A stretch of DNA of 64,000 bases from Odontocerum albicorne (Eukaryota; Arthropoda; Insecta; Trichoptera; Odontoceridae): positions 16,569,763-16,633,762 of the forward strand of contig OX463865.1 of NCBI GenBank assembly GCA_949825065.1, in the 5' to 3' direction. Shown one piece after another: positions 30,566 through 41,274 of this stretch. The translations under genes and the position numbers were made by a program. The notes below the pieces were generated by a model. It was not told the origin of the DNA. It made no database searches and saw only the letters and a list, made by a program, of their open reading frames with translations. How positions within the stretch are numbered: position 1 is the first letter of the stretch; each line of letters begins with the position of its first letter.

Positions 30566-31527
30566 ACACATACATGTATTCCTTTTGTAATGTATATTCT
30601 AGAAAATATCGCGGATTTTCCATATAAGGTTTTAAAATACCCTCATGTATGTTACAATATAACAGTATTATGTTCAACTACCATACATGCTAGATATTGA
30701 TTCTTTTTAAAACTATATCATTGTTTGTCCATTTAACAGCACTTTGAAAAATATATATTTAAAACGTTTGTTTCTGAAATCGTTAAAAATTTCCAATAAA
30801 ATACGATAATTTTCTAAATTTCTCGCAAAAACTGCATTCGTTCCTAGTTTATTTATTTCTTGTGTAATGTTTAGAAAATATCGTAAATTTTCATAATAGG
30901 TGTATAATACCCTCATTTAGAACAATGTTAGAATTTTTGACATGTTCAACTCCGGGTTAGATATTCATTCGTCATAAAATTCATTAAGAAACGCAAATTG
31001 AATTATTTTTTTTTAAATTGCTTGTTTTTGAAATCGTTAAAAAATTTATAAAAATGTACCAATTTATAAATTTTTACAAGATTTTACAAATTTCTTTCAA
31101 AACCGCATTTTTTCCTATTATATTTATTTCTTGTGTAATGTATAGAAAATATCGAATATTTTCATATTAGGTGTAAAATACCCTCATACAGAACAATGAT
31201 AGAATTTTCAACATGTTCAACTCCGGGCTAGATATTGATTCTTTATAAAACTTTAAAATTGTCAGTTCATTAAGAAACACACATTGAAAAATTTATTTTG
31301 TAAATTGTTTGTTTTTGAAATCGTTAAATAAATTATAATATTATACTCGTATACCAAGATATAAATTTCTAACAAACCGCATTCTTTCCTAATATTCTTA
31401 TTCCTTGTGTAATGTATATTCTTGAAAATATCGTGGATTTACATATTAAGGTGTAAAATACCCTCATGTAGAACAATGTTAGAACTTTCAACATGTTTAA
31501 TAGATATTGATTTCTGATAAAACTATG
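30566..31527 (+). repeat. ~270-bp satellite array
   Basis: Landmarks recur about every 260-285 bp: TGTAATGTATATTCTAGAAA at about 30588, and similar at 30871, 31134 and 31410. Each is followed by AAATATCG, TACCCTCATGTAGAAC, ATGTTCAACTCCGGGTTAGA and TGTTTGTTTTTGAAATCGTT. Units differ by many substitutions, so the array is old. Further units are at 32350-32830 and 35480-35735. The GTTCAACTCC part faintly resembles the B-box monomer. Confidence 0.75.
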
Positions 31528-31529
31528 TA

Positions 31530-32136
31530 CAGTACCCGGTGGTAAATAATACACATCGGGTTTTAGAAATAATCGGCTAACTTCGGCTTTGTAGAGCGTC
31601 GTCTCTGTCATTTATACACGTGTTCCGTCGCGATTTGTCAGTCGTTGTCAAGCGTTTTAGGGATGGAGACGACGCTCTACAACTTGTTTAATAGATATTG
31701 ATTTCTCATAAAACTATGAACAGTACCCGGTGGTAAATAATACACATCGGGTTTTAGAAATAATCGGCTAACTTCGGCTTTGTAGAGCGTCGTCTCTGTC
31801 ATTTATACACGTGTTCCGTCGCGATTTGTCAGTCGTTGTCAAGCGTTCTAGAGATGGAGACGACGCTCTACAACTTGTTTAATAGATATTGATTTCTCGT
31901 AAAACTATGTACATTACCCGGTGGAAAATAATACACATCGAGTTTGAGAAATAATCGGCTAACTTCGGTTTTGAAGAGCGTCGTCTCTGTCATTAATACA
32001 CGTGTTCCGTCGCGATTTGTCAGTCGTTGTCAGCGTTCTAGGGAGGGAGACGATGATCTACAAAGCCGAAGTTAGCCGATTATGGCCGACAGTCTCTTTC
32101 TTAAGCCAGATGTGTATTACTTACCGCCGGGTACTG
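31530..32136. mobile_element. MITE family A, triplicated left part
   Basis: CAGTACCCGGTGG starts at 31530, 31721 and (as CATTACCCGG) 31912, giving two 191-bp steps. Each unit includes the left arm, the CGTGTTCCGTCGCGATTTGT interior and a flank piece (TTAATAGATATTGATTTCTC). Only the third unit continues to the right arm and terminus GGGTACTG at 32136, followed by TA. A TA also precedes the first copy. Confidence 0.88.
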
Positions 32137-32204
32137 TAATTTTTCGTTTATTGAACAACACACATTGTTTTAATTCAAATTGTATATTTCTGAAATATGT
32201 TGTT

Positions 32205-32350
32205 TATAGTTAAGGCATTAACGTTGTGGAGGTTTGAAGACATTGTAATTTATTTTTATCAAACACTGTTTATTCCACTTTTTTGTGATGGTATAACCCT
32301 ACCGGTTTCAAGGCTTTCACCTCATCTTCAGGGGAGCGCAAACAAGACTA
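32205..32350 (-). mobile_element. PLE terminal repeat, single antisense copy
   Basis: AGTTAAGGCATTAACGTTGT, AAACACTGTTTATTCCAC, CCTACCGGTTTCAAGGC and CTCATCTTCAGGGGAGC. The inverse gives CTGAAGATGAGG and GAAACCGGTAGGG. It is inserted within the 270-bp satellite. Confidence 0.8.
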
Positions 32351-32829
32351 TTTCTGAAATATTTAAAAAATTATTTCTGAAAATTTTAAAAAATCCAATA
32401 GAATAAACCAAAAATTAACATTTTTTTACAAATCCATTTTTTTCCTAATATTGTCATTCCTAATATATTATGTACTGTAATTTTTCGTTTATATGGTATA
32501 TAGTTACGATTTTCAAATCAGTGTTAAAAATATGCTCATGCAGGACTTTGTTAGAATTTCCAACGCTGGGTTAAATATCGATTGCTCATAAAGCTGTATT
32601 AATGTTTGTTCATTGAGCCAACGTATTAAAAAAAAAATATTTTACAAATTCTTTGCTTTTAACCCTGTTTTAACTCTTAACGAGTGTTTGCTCTCTTAAT
32701 GCGCTATTTAAATATTCATTCTATGAATATATAAAAGAAATACAAATAATATGTACGAAGATTTCGTAAATTTCTTACAAATTCGCATTTTTCTTCACCC
32801 CATCATTCCTTCTCCTTTATGTACTATAA
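32351..32829 (+). repeat. ~270-bp satellite, diverged units
   Basis: AATCCAATAGAATAAACC, TTTTTTCCTAATATTGTC, GTTAGAATTTCCAACGCTGG and AAATATCGATTGCTCATAAA follow the unit order of the array at 30566. Units are diverged and incomplete. Confidence 0.6.
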
Positions 32830-33560
32830 ATTCTTGTCAATATATAGCATATTTCCAAATATGGACAGAAAACCCATCATGCCATTTCCCTGTCAATATA
32901 GACAGTTAAGACAAAACACCCAACTTTCTTATCTTGATACACATTTTTCGCTTTTTCGCCTTCTCACACAGCTCCTATGCTTTCTCTCATTTTCCACTTT
33001 TCCATCTTTCAAATTATCATTCACTTGATCCAACCATACTTTTTAGTCTTCCACTACCACGTCCATTACTCAAATTTGCGGTAGATATTTCTTTATTACA
33101 TTTATTCTACATGTTCAAACCATCTGAGAGTGCTCTTCTTCATCTTAATCAACACATCAGTCTTTCATCCACTTCTTTAATAACTTCATTTCGTATTCTA
33201 TCATACATTATCTCACCATTTATTCTTCTAAGTTCATCCATTTCTACTGCATTTAGTCATCTTCTTTCAATATTGGTCGACGTTCACGTTTCACTCTCAT
33301 ACATTAAAGTTGCTATTACATACTCTTGTGGACATCATGTTAGCAGTTTTCGATAATGCCCGATTCGAATCTATATGTTTAGTTTCCCATTCATTTAGTT
33401 TTCTATCGCTACACTCCATTTGATATCGCTCTTAACTCTTTCATCATCAGAAAACTACTACCCAAATAGCAGACCTTCTTGACTTGCTCCAATATATCAT
33501 TATTTATCCATTTATCGCATTTACTTTTCCTATCACAGTTTTCTATCACCACGAATCAGG
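32830..33560 (-). mobile_element. LINE fragment (antisense), family L3, longest copy
   Basis: Plus-strand blocks are TCTTATCTTGATACACATTT, ATCATTCACTTGATCCAACC, GTCTTCCACTACCACGTCC, GAGAGTGCTCTTCTTCATC, ATCAACACATCAGTCTTTC and ATCGCATTTACTTTTCCTAT. This copy holds both source-like segments: the first resembles the 21-bp minisatellite unit (7240) and the last resembles the 68-bp satellite unit (20188). Decayed coding; the sense strand is minus. Confidence 0.7.
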
Positions 33561-33564
33561 ATTA

Positions 33565-33810
33565 AATAAATAAATATAAGGTTATTGATATTAGTATAGT
33601 ACTCGTATATAAACATTATACATTCCAAAATCACAGATATATTTCAATATAAACTGCACAAAATACATTTAAGAGAGAAGCTATCGAAATGTCTGGGCTC
33701 ATATCTAACATCCCTCCAGCCGAAATGCACCCAAAAAAGAAAGGGCTAGCCTGGATGCGAAGACATCAAATGTTCTTCAGCCCACACCCTTGAATATGTA
33801 GACTAAGAAA
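33565..33810. repeat. Dispersed repeat family H, copy 3
   Basis: AATAAATAAATATAAGG, AGAGAGAAGCTATCG, GTCTGGGCTCATATC, GCCGAAATGCACCC and CAGCCCACACCCTTGAATA. The same order as in 5385-5620. Confidence 0.6.
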
Positions 33811-34036
33811 AAAATAGGTAATCAAATAAAAATAGAATAAATAAAATAGTTAACGCATAAATACCACCTTAGATTAACTGACAGCAAAATAAAAAAGAGA
33901 AAACATGACAACAGTCCAAATGTTATCAAAATAAATTCACCAATGGAAAATGATGTTCATGCATACAAACCACAACACAAAAGATGAAAATAAATAAGCA
34001 GAAATATAAAAATTAATTAGAAGAGAACGCACAACC

Positions 34037-34070
34037 CCCCCCTTCCCCCCCCCCCCCCCCCCCCCCCCCC
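34037..34070. repeat. Poly-C tract (G-quadruplex potential on minus strand)
   Basis: Eight C, two T, then 26 C in a row up to 34070. Length may be unreliable in the assembly. It lies just upstream of a PLE terminal repeat. Confidence 0.9.
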
Positions 34071-34109
34071 GATTCACCAAATTCATTAAACATAATTTAA
34101 TCTGTTTTA

Positions 34110-34300
34110 TAAACAGCACAAACAAGCAAGACGAAATCTTGTTTGTGTTCCCCTGCTGATGAGGTGACAGTCTTGAAACCGGTAGGGTTATATCGTTACA
34201 GAAAGTGGAATAAACAGTGTTTGATAAAACAAATTACAATGTCTTTAAACAGCCACAATGTCAATGCTTTAACTATAAACAATATAATTTGATATTTATG
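34110..34300 (+). mobile_element. PLE terminal repeat, single sense copy
   Basis: CTGATGA at 34156-34162 followed by GGTGACAGTCTT and GAAACCGGTAGGG (34175 on), then GTGGAATAAACAGTGTTTG and CACAATGTCAATGCTTTAAC. The region before CTGATGA differs from other copies (CTGCTGATGAGG), which shifts the best hammerhead register by three bases. Confidence 0.8.
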
Positions 34301-34324
34301 TATATTTAGTAAAACAGTACTTCA

Positions 34325-34648
34325 TTATTGTCAACCAGGGTCGATCCACTGATAGATGAAGGTCTCCCCAAGTTGACTCCAAATAGTTCGGTTTTTTTAT
34401 CGTTGATGCCATGTGATGCTGCCTTGCTTCCTGATTTCATCTATCCAGCGTACCTTCGGTCTTCTTCTGGACCTCTTTATGCCTCATGGGTACCATTGGA
34501 TTATTTCGGATGTCCATCGTGAGTCTGATATTCTGGCTACGTGTCCAGCCCATTACCAATTCATTCTTTTGCACACCTTTATAACGTCTTCTACCTTTGT
34601 TATATTGCGAATCCAGGTGTTTTGTTTACGGTCTCTTTTAGTATATGA
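34325..34648 (-). pseudogene. RTE-type LINE C-terminus and 3' end
   Basis: The inverse of the 61500-61840 region. Minus strand reads IRNITKVEDVIKVCKR-like sequence, MDIRNN, VPMRHKEVQKKTEG and a GDLHLSVDRPWL-like end. It joins the next LINE fragment at about 34645 with the opposite orientation. Confidence 0.8.
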
Positions 34649-35345
34649 CACGCATGGCAACTAATGAAATGTTCACCATCCCTAGAGTTAAAACCTCTTT
34701 TGCCCAAAGGCAATATGCTTATTTGGCTCCCATTACATACAATGGCGTGCCGACTTCAATAAAGGTAAAGGTAGGAAAACCATTTAGACAGTCGATCGGA
34801 TCCTGGTTGTTATTGCGACAGGATTTTGAGTACTTGGGCTTTCAGGATGAATGATGAGTGGAAGGGATTTATGTGAGCTCGTGAGTTTCTTCTTGTTGTT
34901 TTAATTTTGGTTGTTTTTGTATTTGTGTTTCTGTGTATTTTTTTGTTTGTTTTTTTTTTGTTTTGATTTTGATTTGTATTCTTATGATTGTGTGCGGTAT
35001 TGTGTGGGATGAATATTTTTGGTCTTTCTGGAGTGATGATGTGTGAGGAGTTGAATTTCACAAGATGTTTCCAGTTGTAGTTGAGGGTCACTGTCAGGTT
35101 GATGAGAGCGTGCAACGAGGTTTTGTTTTTGTGTAATCAAAAATCGGAAAGAAGTATCGATTTATTTTTTTCATGCTAAATATCCTCAGTGAGATACAGG
35201 CAAAAGCCTTGTTTACTGGGGATACGACAAATGAAAGGCAACACACCCAGATCCATTAAAATTGTATGTCCAAATCAAATTATCTGTTGTTTTTCTCAAA
35301 TTGTGTATATTTCTTGTCATGTGTAATAATAAAATAAATAAATAA
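34640..35345 (+). mobile_element. LINE C-terminus and 3'UTR, family L4
   Basis: An open frame of 69 codons (34645-34854) reads TRMATNEMFTIPRVKTSFAQ, then YAYLAPITYNGVPTSIK and LLRQDFEYLG. This is the C-terminal pattern of Jockey/CR1-like LINEs (PxVRTSxGQRxFxYLAPxxxNxLP). A T/G-rich 3'UTR follows, then AAATGAAAGGCAACACACCC and AATAATAAAATAAATAAATA at the end. The 3' part is also found at 1960. Confidence 0.7.
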
Positions 35346-35479
35346 AATTAAAAAAAAATATACCAACATGCATCTCTCCAAAACAGTACTTAATAAGTCA
35401 TATATGCTTTAGAAATTATCTTTCGTTTAAATATTTCATTTGGGTCAAAATATGGTACATACTTCAGACGATCACTATG

Positions 35480-35735
35480 ACATGCAAATCAAGATGTAAA
35501 ACACCTTAGCAAAGGAATTTATTAGAATTTCCGACCTGCTCAACACCGGGTTAAATATCGATTCTTCATAAAACTATGTTCATCGAGTCGACATATTGAA
35601 AAAAATATCTATTACGAGTTGTTTGTTTTTGAAATCTCCAAATGAAATTCCAATAGAATATGCCAGGATTCCGTAAATTTCTTACAAATGAAAAAAAAAA
35701 AAACTTCATTCTCATCCACCCATTATTGTCAGTCG
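35480..35735 (+). repeat. ~270-bp satellite, isolated unit
   Basis: GGAATTTATTAGAATTTCCG, CTCAACACCGGGTTAAATAT, TTCTTCATAAAACTATG, TGTTTGTTTTTGAAATC and TCCGTAAATTTCTTACAAAT. One diverged unit, about 2.6 kb from the previous ones. Confidence 0.6.
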
Positions 35736-36519
35736 CGTGTCGAATTTGAAGAAAAATGCTTTCAGGGGATTCGAAAATAACAAATCGAGTGTTTTGTTTT
35801 CGGATTTCTCTTATGGGATCTTCAAAAAAATGCGTGAGAACAAAGCGAAAACATTTTCAAATGGGTTGATAGAAAATACTATATACATTTATTTTTATTT
35901 TATTGAAACGACGTTGTTTGGTATTTATTAAAAATATATTTAATAAACATAGCGGGCGTAGCGAGATGTTGAGCGATAGAACCTTGTTGAAAATACTGAC
36001 CAGTCTATGGTCGCCTATGGTCGAAAATAATACTTTGGTTCCAAGTAGCTGTCAATATACAGAGAGCGATCACACCCCGGAAACTGCGTGGACAAGCGGG
36101 CTAAACTTAATGGAGAGGCGCAAATGCTGGTCAGTTCTATGTTTTCCTACCCTCTCTCATAATGCTTCCAGCTTCTATCTGCATTATTATATCTCAAACA
36201 ATTTCTACAGTACTCCTGTTTCTACTTAAAACTTGCCTTACTGTGCTAAACAATTCCGCCAGCCACTGTGCTGGACGCTCAGCATCCAGTGAAAAATGTA
36301 TGTTTTAAATTAAAATTATGCAAAATCTGCTAGGTTTTTTTTTGTAATTAGCTATAAAATTATTTTATTATGTAAATCCTGGTCACTCACTATGCATCAT
36401 AGGGTGGCAAGTGTTAACATCTACAAGTGTTCATTTCTCCTGTAGGATTAATTTCTATATCACAAAATATTTTGTGTTGGAAGCAGGGAGGGTCACAATA
36501 TATACAACATGTACACAAT
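35736..36519. other. Unassigned interval with short open frames
   Basis: Frames at 35737-35931 (64 codons) and 35903-36229 (108 codons) are open, but I recognise no domain and see no related copy. The stretch 35950-36290 is GC-richer than average and ends CAGCATCCAGTG. It may be an old exon or an unknown element. Confidence 0.3.
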
Positions 36520-36660
36520 TCCTATAATATCTACTTATTTATTTATTAAACACTTCATTGTAAAAATAATTTGACGGGCTTATTAGCAGGCGGCAATATC
36601 TTCCAACTAACCAGATAAAAGTAAATGAATTAAATTTCATAGTCTCAAAAAAACACAACA
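36520..36660 (-). mobile_element. LINE 3' tail fragment
   Basis: TTATTTATTAAACACTTCA, GACGGGCTTATTAGCAGGCG, GGCAATATCTTCCAACTAAC and AAAAGTAAATGAATTAAATT. The inverse of the tail at 59690-59790. Confidence 0.75.
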
Positions 36661-36689
36661 GAATTGAGATATCATCAATCAAAGGAAGA

Positions 36690-37080
36690 TGAGGGGATGG
36701 TGGAGAGGAATATATACCATCACGCCCAATCCCTGTCGGAGTAGGCAGAGAAGACAGATTATTTTACTACTATATATCATATATGCTTCGCTTCTTCCAC
36801 ATTCACACAAGTTCTCATACACCTCCTACGATTTATCAGACTATTTATTTCTTTCTTTGATAACATCATACTCTTAAATAAATACCTTAACATACTTACT
36901 TCCCAGCGCATGCATGTCTACAACATTTATTCGCTTCTTTTTAGTATTTACCCCCGTCCACGTTTCACCTATAGTACCATAAAGTCGGTACTAAAACACT
37001 GTTGTGGATTATCATCTTAGCAGGTTTTGATACTGTTAGGTGTTGCTAAGTTCAGAATGGTCTTTCTCCAGCATTTTCTC
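36690..37080 (-). mobile_element. LINE fragment (antisense), family L3
   Basis: ACCATCACGCCCAATCCCTG, CGCTTCTTCCACATTCACAC, AAATACCTTAACATACTTAC and GTCCACGTTTCACCTATAG follow the L3 antisense order. Very degraded. Confidence 0.5.
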
Positions 37081-37121
37081 ATTCTTAGGTCGTTACTAGA
37101 AGATTGGATGTTGTATTTACA

Positions 37122-37515
37122 TCCAGCGGCGGCTGGTCTAGAGGTGCGTTGGTGCGCTGAATCGGAGAAATAATTCGCAATAATTAATTTATATATTCGC
37201 AAACATGACATCCAAAAATATTAAATATTTGTATAGATTAAATATGTATAGGAATACTAATAAATAGTACCAGTATTTTTATTTAAGTAAAAATTTAAAA
37301 AAAATTAATTAAAAAATATTCCTTTCAAATTGACCGGCCAAGTTTGCCAACTACCGGAGCGATCTCCAATACGCACCGGATGGAAACGCTAATTCATATA
37401 GGGCAGACAGAGATGTGCAGTAAACCGTGAGACAGCGATATTTCATAATCGCTCAGCGCCTCGAGGTGCGTTGGTGCTCAGCGCACCAATGCACTTCGAG
37501 ACCAGCCGCCGCTGG
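37122..37515. mobile_element. TIR element with GC-rich ends
   Basis: The left end CCAGCGGCGGCTGGTCTAGA continues GGTGCGTTGGTGCGCTGA. The right end (about 37475-37515) is its inverse: TCAGCGCACCAATGCAC, then GACCAGCCGCCGCTGG. Just inside the right end a second GAGGTGCGTTGGTGCTCAGC makes a local hairpin. About 394 bp and non-coding. The ends suggest a hAT-like element, but no 8-bp target duplication was found. Confidence 0.7.
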
Positions 37516-37559
37516 GTTCAAGTATATACAGGTTTATTACCTGGTATATACTCGTACAG

Positions 37560-37882
37560 GTAGGTTACCCTATTGCGATTGTTTCCTGCAGCTACATATC
37601 GTTAAATTGTCACTTCTTTCCGTAGTCTGTCATTTAACATATTGTCATACCACTTAATTTTTCTCAGTACATGTATTTCTACAGCATTTATTTAACTCCC
37701 TTCAGTCATTTTCTAAGGCCACGTTTCATTCCTATACATAAATGTATTGATTCTTAATTACTGTTGTAAAATATAATCTTACAAGGTTTTGATACTGTCT
37801 GGTTTGAGTATATATGTTGTAAACCCATAGACTTTTTTCCTATTGCAATAACTGTTAAACTTTTAAATCCTCTTAAAAAACA
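37560..37882 (-). mobile_element. LINE fragment (antisense), family L3
   Basis: TAACATATTGTCATACCACT, GTACATGTATTTCTACAGCA, CCTTCAGTCATTTTCTAAGG and CACGTTTCATTCCTATACAT match the 33200-33310 part of the longest copy. Followed by a 25-bp duplication of TTCTGTAGATCATCCTCAAA at 37915-37965. Confidence 0.5.
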
Positions 37883-39489
37883 CTACCTAAATACTAGAAT
37901 TCCTTTTCTGTAGATCATCCTCAAAATCACAGGGTTCTGTAGATCATCCTCAAAATCACAAGTATTTGAGAATGAAAGTTTTTCTGTTTCAAAGAGTATT
38001 TTAAAGTATACAATTCGGTTGATTTGACAACTTTCTAAAGAACAGGGGGTATAAACTAGTGAATTGAAACAATGTCGAGTCTAGACTCATTTAAGATGAA
38101 CCCTGAATTAAGTCTCATTGACTAAACTGGACTCTTTTAATGCTGGGAAGATTGAAAGAGTTAGGAAAACTGCCCCTTTAAAAATAGCGCTACGTTTGTT
38201 TCATTACTATTGGTTAGGTACCTCTGAGATAAGGGTTGGCAAAATAAAACAAAAAACATTTTTTTTTAAATGTGAACATCTCTAGAGCATATTTTAACAC
38301 GTATACACACACATAATGTCAGTACATAAAAACGTATTGAACCACTATATTTTGAATATAAAGAACCACTGTAGAGATAATAAGAACCACCTAGGCAAGG
38401 CCTGTGACAAGGTGTTCTCATACCTTTATCAAAATTTTGTATATTTTTCCTGGAAATTGAAACATTTGGCTGAAACATTCATACTCTGTATTTACAGACT
38501 GAAAGTTTTCAAGACAGTGAAACTTACCACTCAATATTAAATTATGCTCATAGCCTTAAGATACGCTTATTTTAAAGGGGTAATATGTAAATAAATTAAT
38601 GAGGTATTCGCAGAAATAACATCATTGCTTAGATTGCGGGAAAAAATAGTATATTGTAAAATAAGAAATGGGAGCATTTGGATTGAAGAATGCTGACTGC
38701 AATAATGTGGATTGACAAGTTGCATTATATAAGATGAAAAAAGGAACATTGAAATGATTCAGCCAAGTGGAAAAAGGAGATGATGATAGATTTAAACGAA
38801 CAAAACAAAAAGTTTGCGAAGATCTAACAAAAAGTTTCACAACAAAATAAATAAAGTAAAATAGAAGAAGATCTAATGAAGAAGGTCAAGAAGATGAAAT
38901 AGACTTAGGAGAAATATGCATGAAAAGTGTATGAACATAGCAGGAGCGAAATATGTCTCCTGGGATAAAATGCCGTAAATAACTATTCTCGCTGTCTACC
39001 CTTTTAGAACATTGTGTGATGGGAATGATGAATCCTAAACATCACGAACAAAATTTGCACCGCATAATAATCTAAACAACCACATCAACGTCGTGCCCAA
39101 CGACTCCTCATAATACCATCAACATTTGCATCATTCATTCAATCGCACACCTTTGTGAAGACCTCCAACAGTTCTAATTTCTCTCGTCTATAGGTATACA
39201 ATATATATATTTGAATCCTGTGATATACAGGAAACACGTCAATCCTGCAATAATTGCCGTTAGTGTGTTAACGTTACAGTCGTGAAAGCGATTGATTGAG
39301 CGTGTCAAACGCGTGATCACGTTGCGGTCGCGAATGCGGACAGTAAATTCATTAATGTTTTTTGACAACGCCTTGTGAATGAAAGCTTAAATCTCTTTGA
39401 AACTGACACCAACGTTTAATCTAACGGCAACCACTACAAAAAACATTTTAAACTATAAGAAAATCACCATGAAATTTTCGAAAGTGTCA
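37883..39489. other. Unassigned interval
   Basis: Contains the TTCTGTAGATCATCC tandem pair (37915-37965). A degraded stretch at 38860-38990 with GTGTATGAACATAGCAGGAG may be a sense L3 LINE tail, and a small open frame lies at 39174-39368. No recognised protein or TIR. AT-rich throughout. Confidence 0.35.
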
Positions 39490-39672
39490 GAAAATACATG
39501 CACATATATCATCAAATCATTTCCCTCTCGAGGTAGGCAGAGATAATAAAGCACTACATTCCCTTATCTCGATACATATTCTTCGTCTCTTCTACATCCA
39601 CACACCTTATCATAAAAATCCTGCGATTTTTCAGACTTTTTACATTTCTTTCTTTCAAATCATAATTCTTTT
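39490..39672 (-). mobile_element. LINE fragment (antisense), family L3
   Basis: ATCATTTCCCTCTCGAGGTA, CTTATCTCGATACATATTCT, TCTTCTACATCCACACACC and TTTACATTTCTTTCTTTCAA. The TATCTCGATACATATTC block is a cousin of the 21-bp minisatellite unit. Confidence 0.55.
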
Positions 39673-39674
39673 TT

Positions 39675-40290
39675 TTTCCACTTTGCACGGATTTCTCCTG
39701 TTACACAAATAGGGTCTGCTTCTAGCGTTAATTTATTCGTTAGGAATAATACTAGCCAGGATTCTTCTCATACTGCTAGTCGGTACGGAGAATATATCAA
39801 CAGTGTCATTCAGTTGGTTCAATATCTCTATACCACGCGTGACTGGATGTTTAGCCATGATATTCGTCCTGTAAGTTGGTATGTAGAACAGAGGGTGATT
39901 CCTTGCACGGCTCTATTTATTAGGTACATATAAACTTACTACTTCTAGAATCGCGGGACAGTTAAAGCAACCTTGAAAAACCTTAAGTAGGAATATCGCA
40001 ATGGATCCTTGCCTTCTTGTTTCGAGACTTCTATAATTACACACCGTGAGAATCTCGACATGGTGAGCATATTTTGGATAATCGCCCTTTGTTCTGTATC
40101 ATAGATTGTTCTATATTGTTTTTACATTTGAGCTGATGAGAAGCCCAAACTGTAGACACATATTCTAATTTGGTTCTAATAAGATAATTATATAAGTTTC
40201 GAAGGATATCATTACTCTTAAACTCTCTTGATATTCTCATTATAAAACCGAGTAGTTTGTAACAATCCAATATCAAACGCGAGACATAGA
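39675..40290 (-). pseudogene. LINE C-terminal region, family L5
   Basis: Minus strand: the open frame 40037-40276 reads CYKLLGFIMRISREFKSN, then LYNYLIRTKLEYVSTVWAS. This is the ALKxLGFIxRxSREF...LVRxxLEYxSxVWxP motif of Jockey/I-like LINEs. The C-terminal extension at 39675-39910, broken by frameshifts, matches the intact sense copy at 41290-41508. Confidence 0.85.
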
Positions 40291-40299
40291 TTTGATCAC

Positions 40300-40415
40300 A
40301 CTCTTCTTTCTTTGGTATTCCTGTACCACGTTTTTAACTTAAAATTACTTTATATATTTGTTTTGTGACTATCTCAGAGTGCCCTTATTAATTTTACTCA
40401 ACACGTCTCAGTCAG
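40300..40415 (-). mobile_element. LINE fragment (antisense), family L3
   Basis: CTTCTTTCTTTGGTATTCCT, TTTGTTTTGTGACTATC, GAGTGCCCTTATTAATTTTA and TCAACACGTCTCAGTC resemble blocks at 33050-33180. Short and diverged. Confidence 0.45.
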
Positions 40416-40799
40416 AAAATGAAAGCAATAATTTAGATCGTGTCAGAGAAAAGCTGTTTTATGATCATAATAAATAATGCTTTTAATTTTTTTAATTTTT
40501 TTTTAGTACTTTGATTTAATTAATATAAAATCTAAGCCCTGTCTGCTCCCGAACAACAGATGGCGCAGTTAGAAAACAAAAGATTGAGGCTTGAAAAAAA
40601 AAAGAATTTTTCGTGCCGAGAAATTTTCCATTCTTCTCCCAATTGAGGCGAGAGGAAAAAGAAAGAAAATGTGGGAAAGAGAGGGAGAGTTTGGTAAACG
40701 ATGGTGATGAAGAAATTTAAAATTGGGCCCAAGCCATGGTTTGTTTCTCTGCTTCTTAAGAAGCGTTTACAACTTATTAATAAGCATATTTTTATATTT

Positions 40800-40987
40800 T
40801 TAAACCTGGCGAGTTTATTGGCATATGGCAATCTCTTCCAACCAACCAGAAATATGTTTTTATAGGCCCTAAGTGTTAACCAGACTGGAATCCTATTTAA
40901 AAAAAACAGGGTTCTAGCGGAGATCGAACCCGCAACCTCCGGATCGGCAGACAAGTGTCTTACCACCAGGCCACGGAGGTCGTCATA
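40800..40987 (-). mobile_element. tRNA-derived SINE, family S1, copy 2
   Basis: Minus strand: GACCTCCGTGGCCTGGTGG (A box), ACACTTGTCTGCCGATCCGG, GGTTGCGGGTTCGATCTCCG (B box), CCAGTCTGGTTAACACTTAG, and the LINE-like tail TTGGTTGGAAGAGATTGCC with AATAAACTCGCCAGG. About 188 bp and nearly complete. Confidence 0.88.
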
Positions 40988-40994
40988 ATAAAGG

Positions 40995-41065
40995 AATAAT
41001 TTATATAGCACCGTTTAGATTGTTGAATCTCCTAAAGAGCGCTCTAATTCGGGATTCGAACCCAG
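40995..41065 (-). repeat. B-box monomer repeat
   Basis: Minus strand: CTGGGTTCGAATCCCGAATT, GAGCGCTCTTTAGGAG, CTAAACGGTGCTATATAAAT. It contains a perfect B box, GGTTCGAATCC. Single copy of the unit amplified at 25180. Confidence 0.75.
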
Positions 41066-41118
41066 TTTTATTGATAGATTGATACAAAATAAATATATTT
41101 AAGTTAGGTATAAGGAAA

Positions 41119-41132
41119 GGGGGGGGGGGGGG
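41119..41132. repeat. Poly-G tract
   Basis: Fourteen G in a row followed by TGGGG. A simple-sequence tract with G-quadruplex potential on the plus strand. Confidence 0.9.
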
Positions 41133-41274
41133 TGGGGTGAATGTGGCGATTATCAAATAAGGTACATTCCGTAGCAAGCTGTGTAAGTTTAAGAATATAT
41201 TCGGTGAGAAAACCATACAAAACTTTCTAAGGAAAGATGAACTATTAAAAAAACCAGCGTAGATTTTCCAATAT

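Noticed and set aside
34037..34070. Telomeric or i-motif regulatory element
   Set aside because: A plain poly-C run without telomere repeat units; its length may be a sequencing artefact.
35903..36229. Possible exon of 108 codons
   Set aside because: No recognisable motif, no splice context that I can support, and overlap with another frame.
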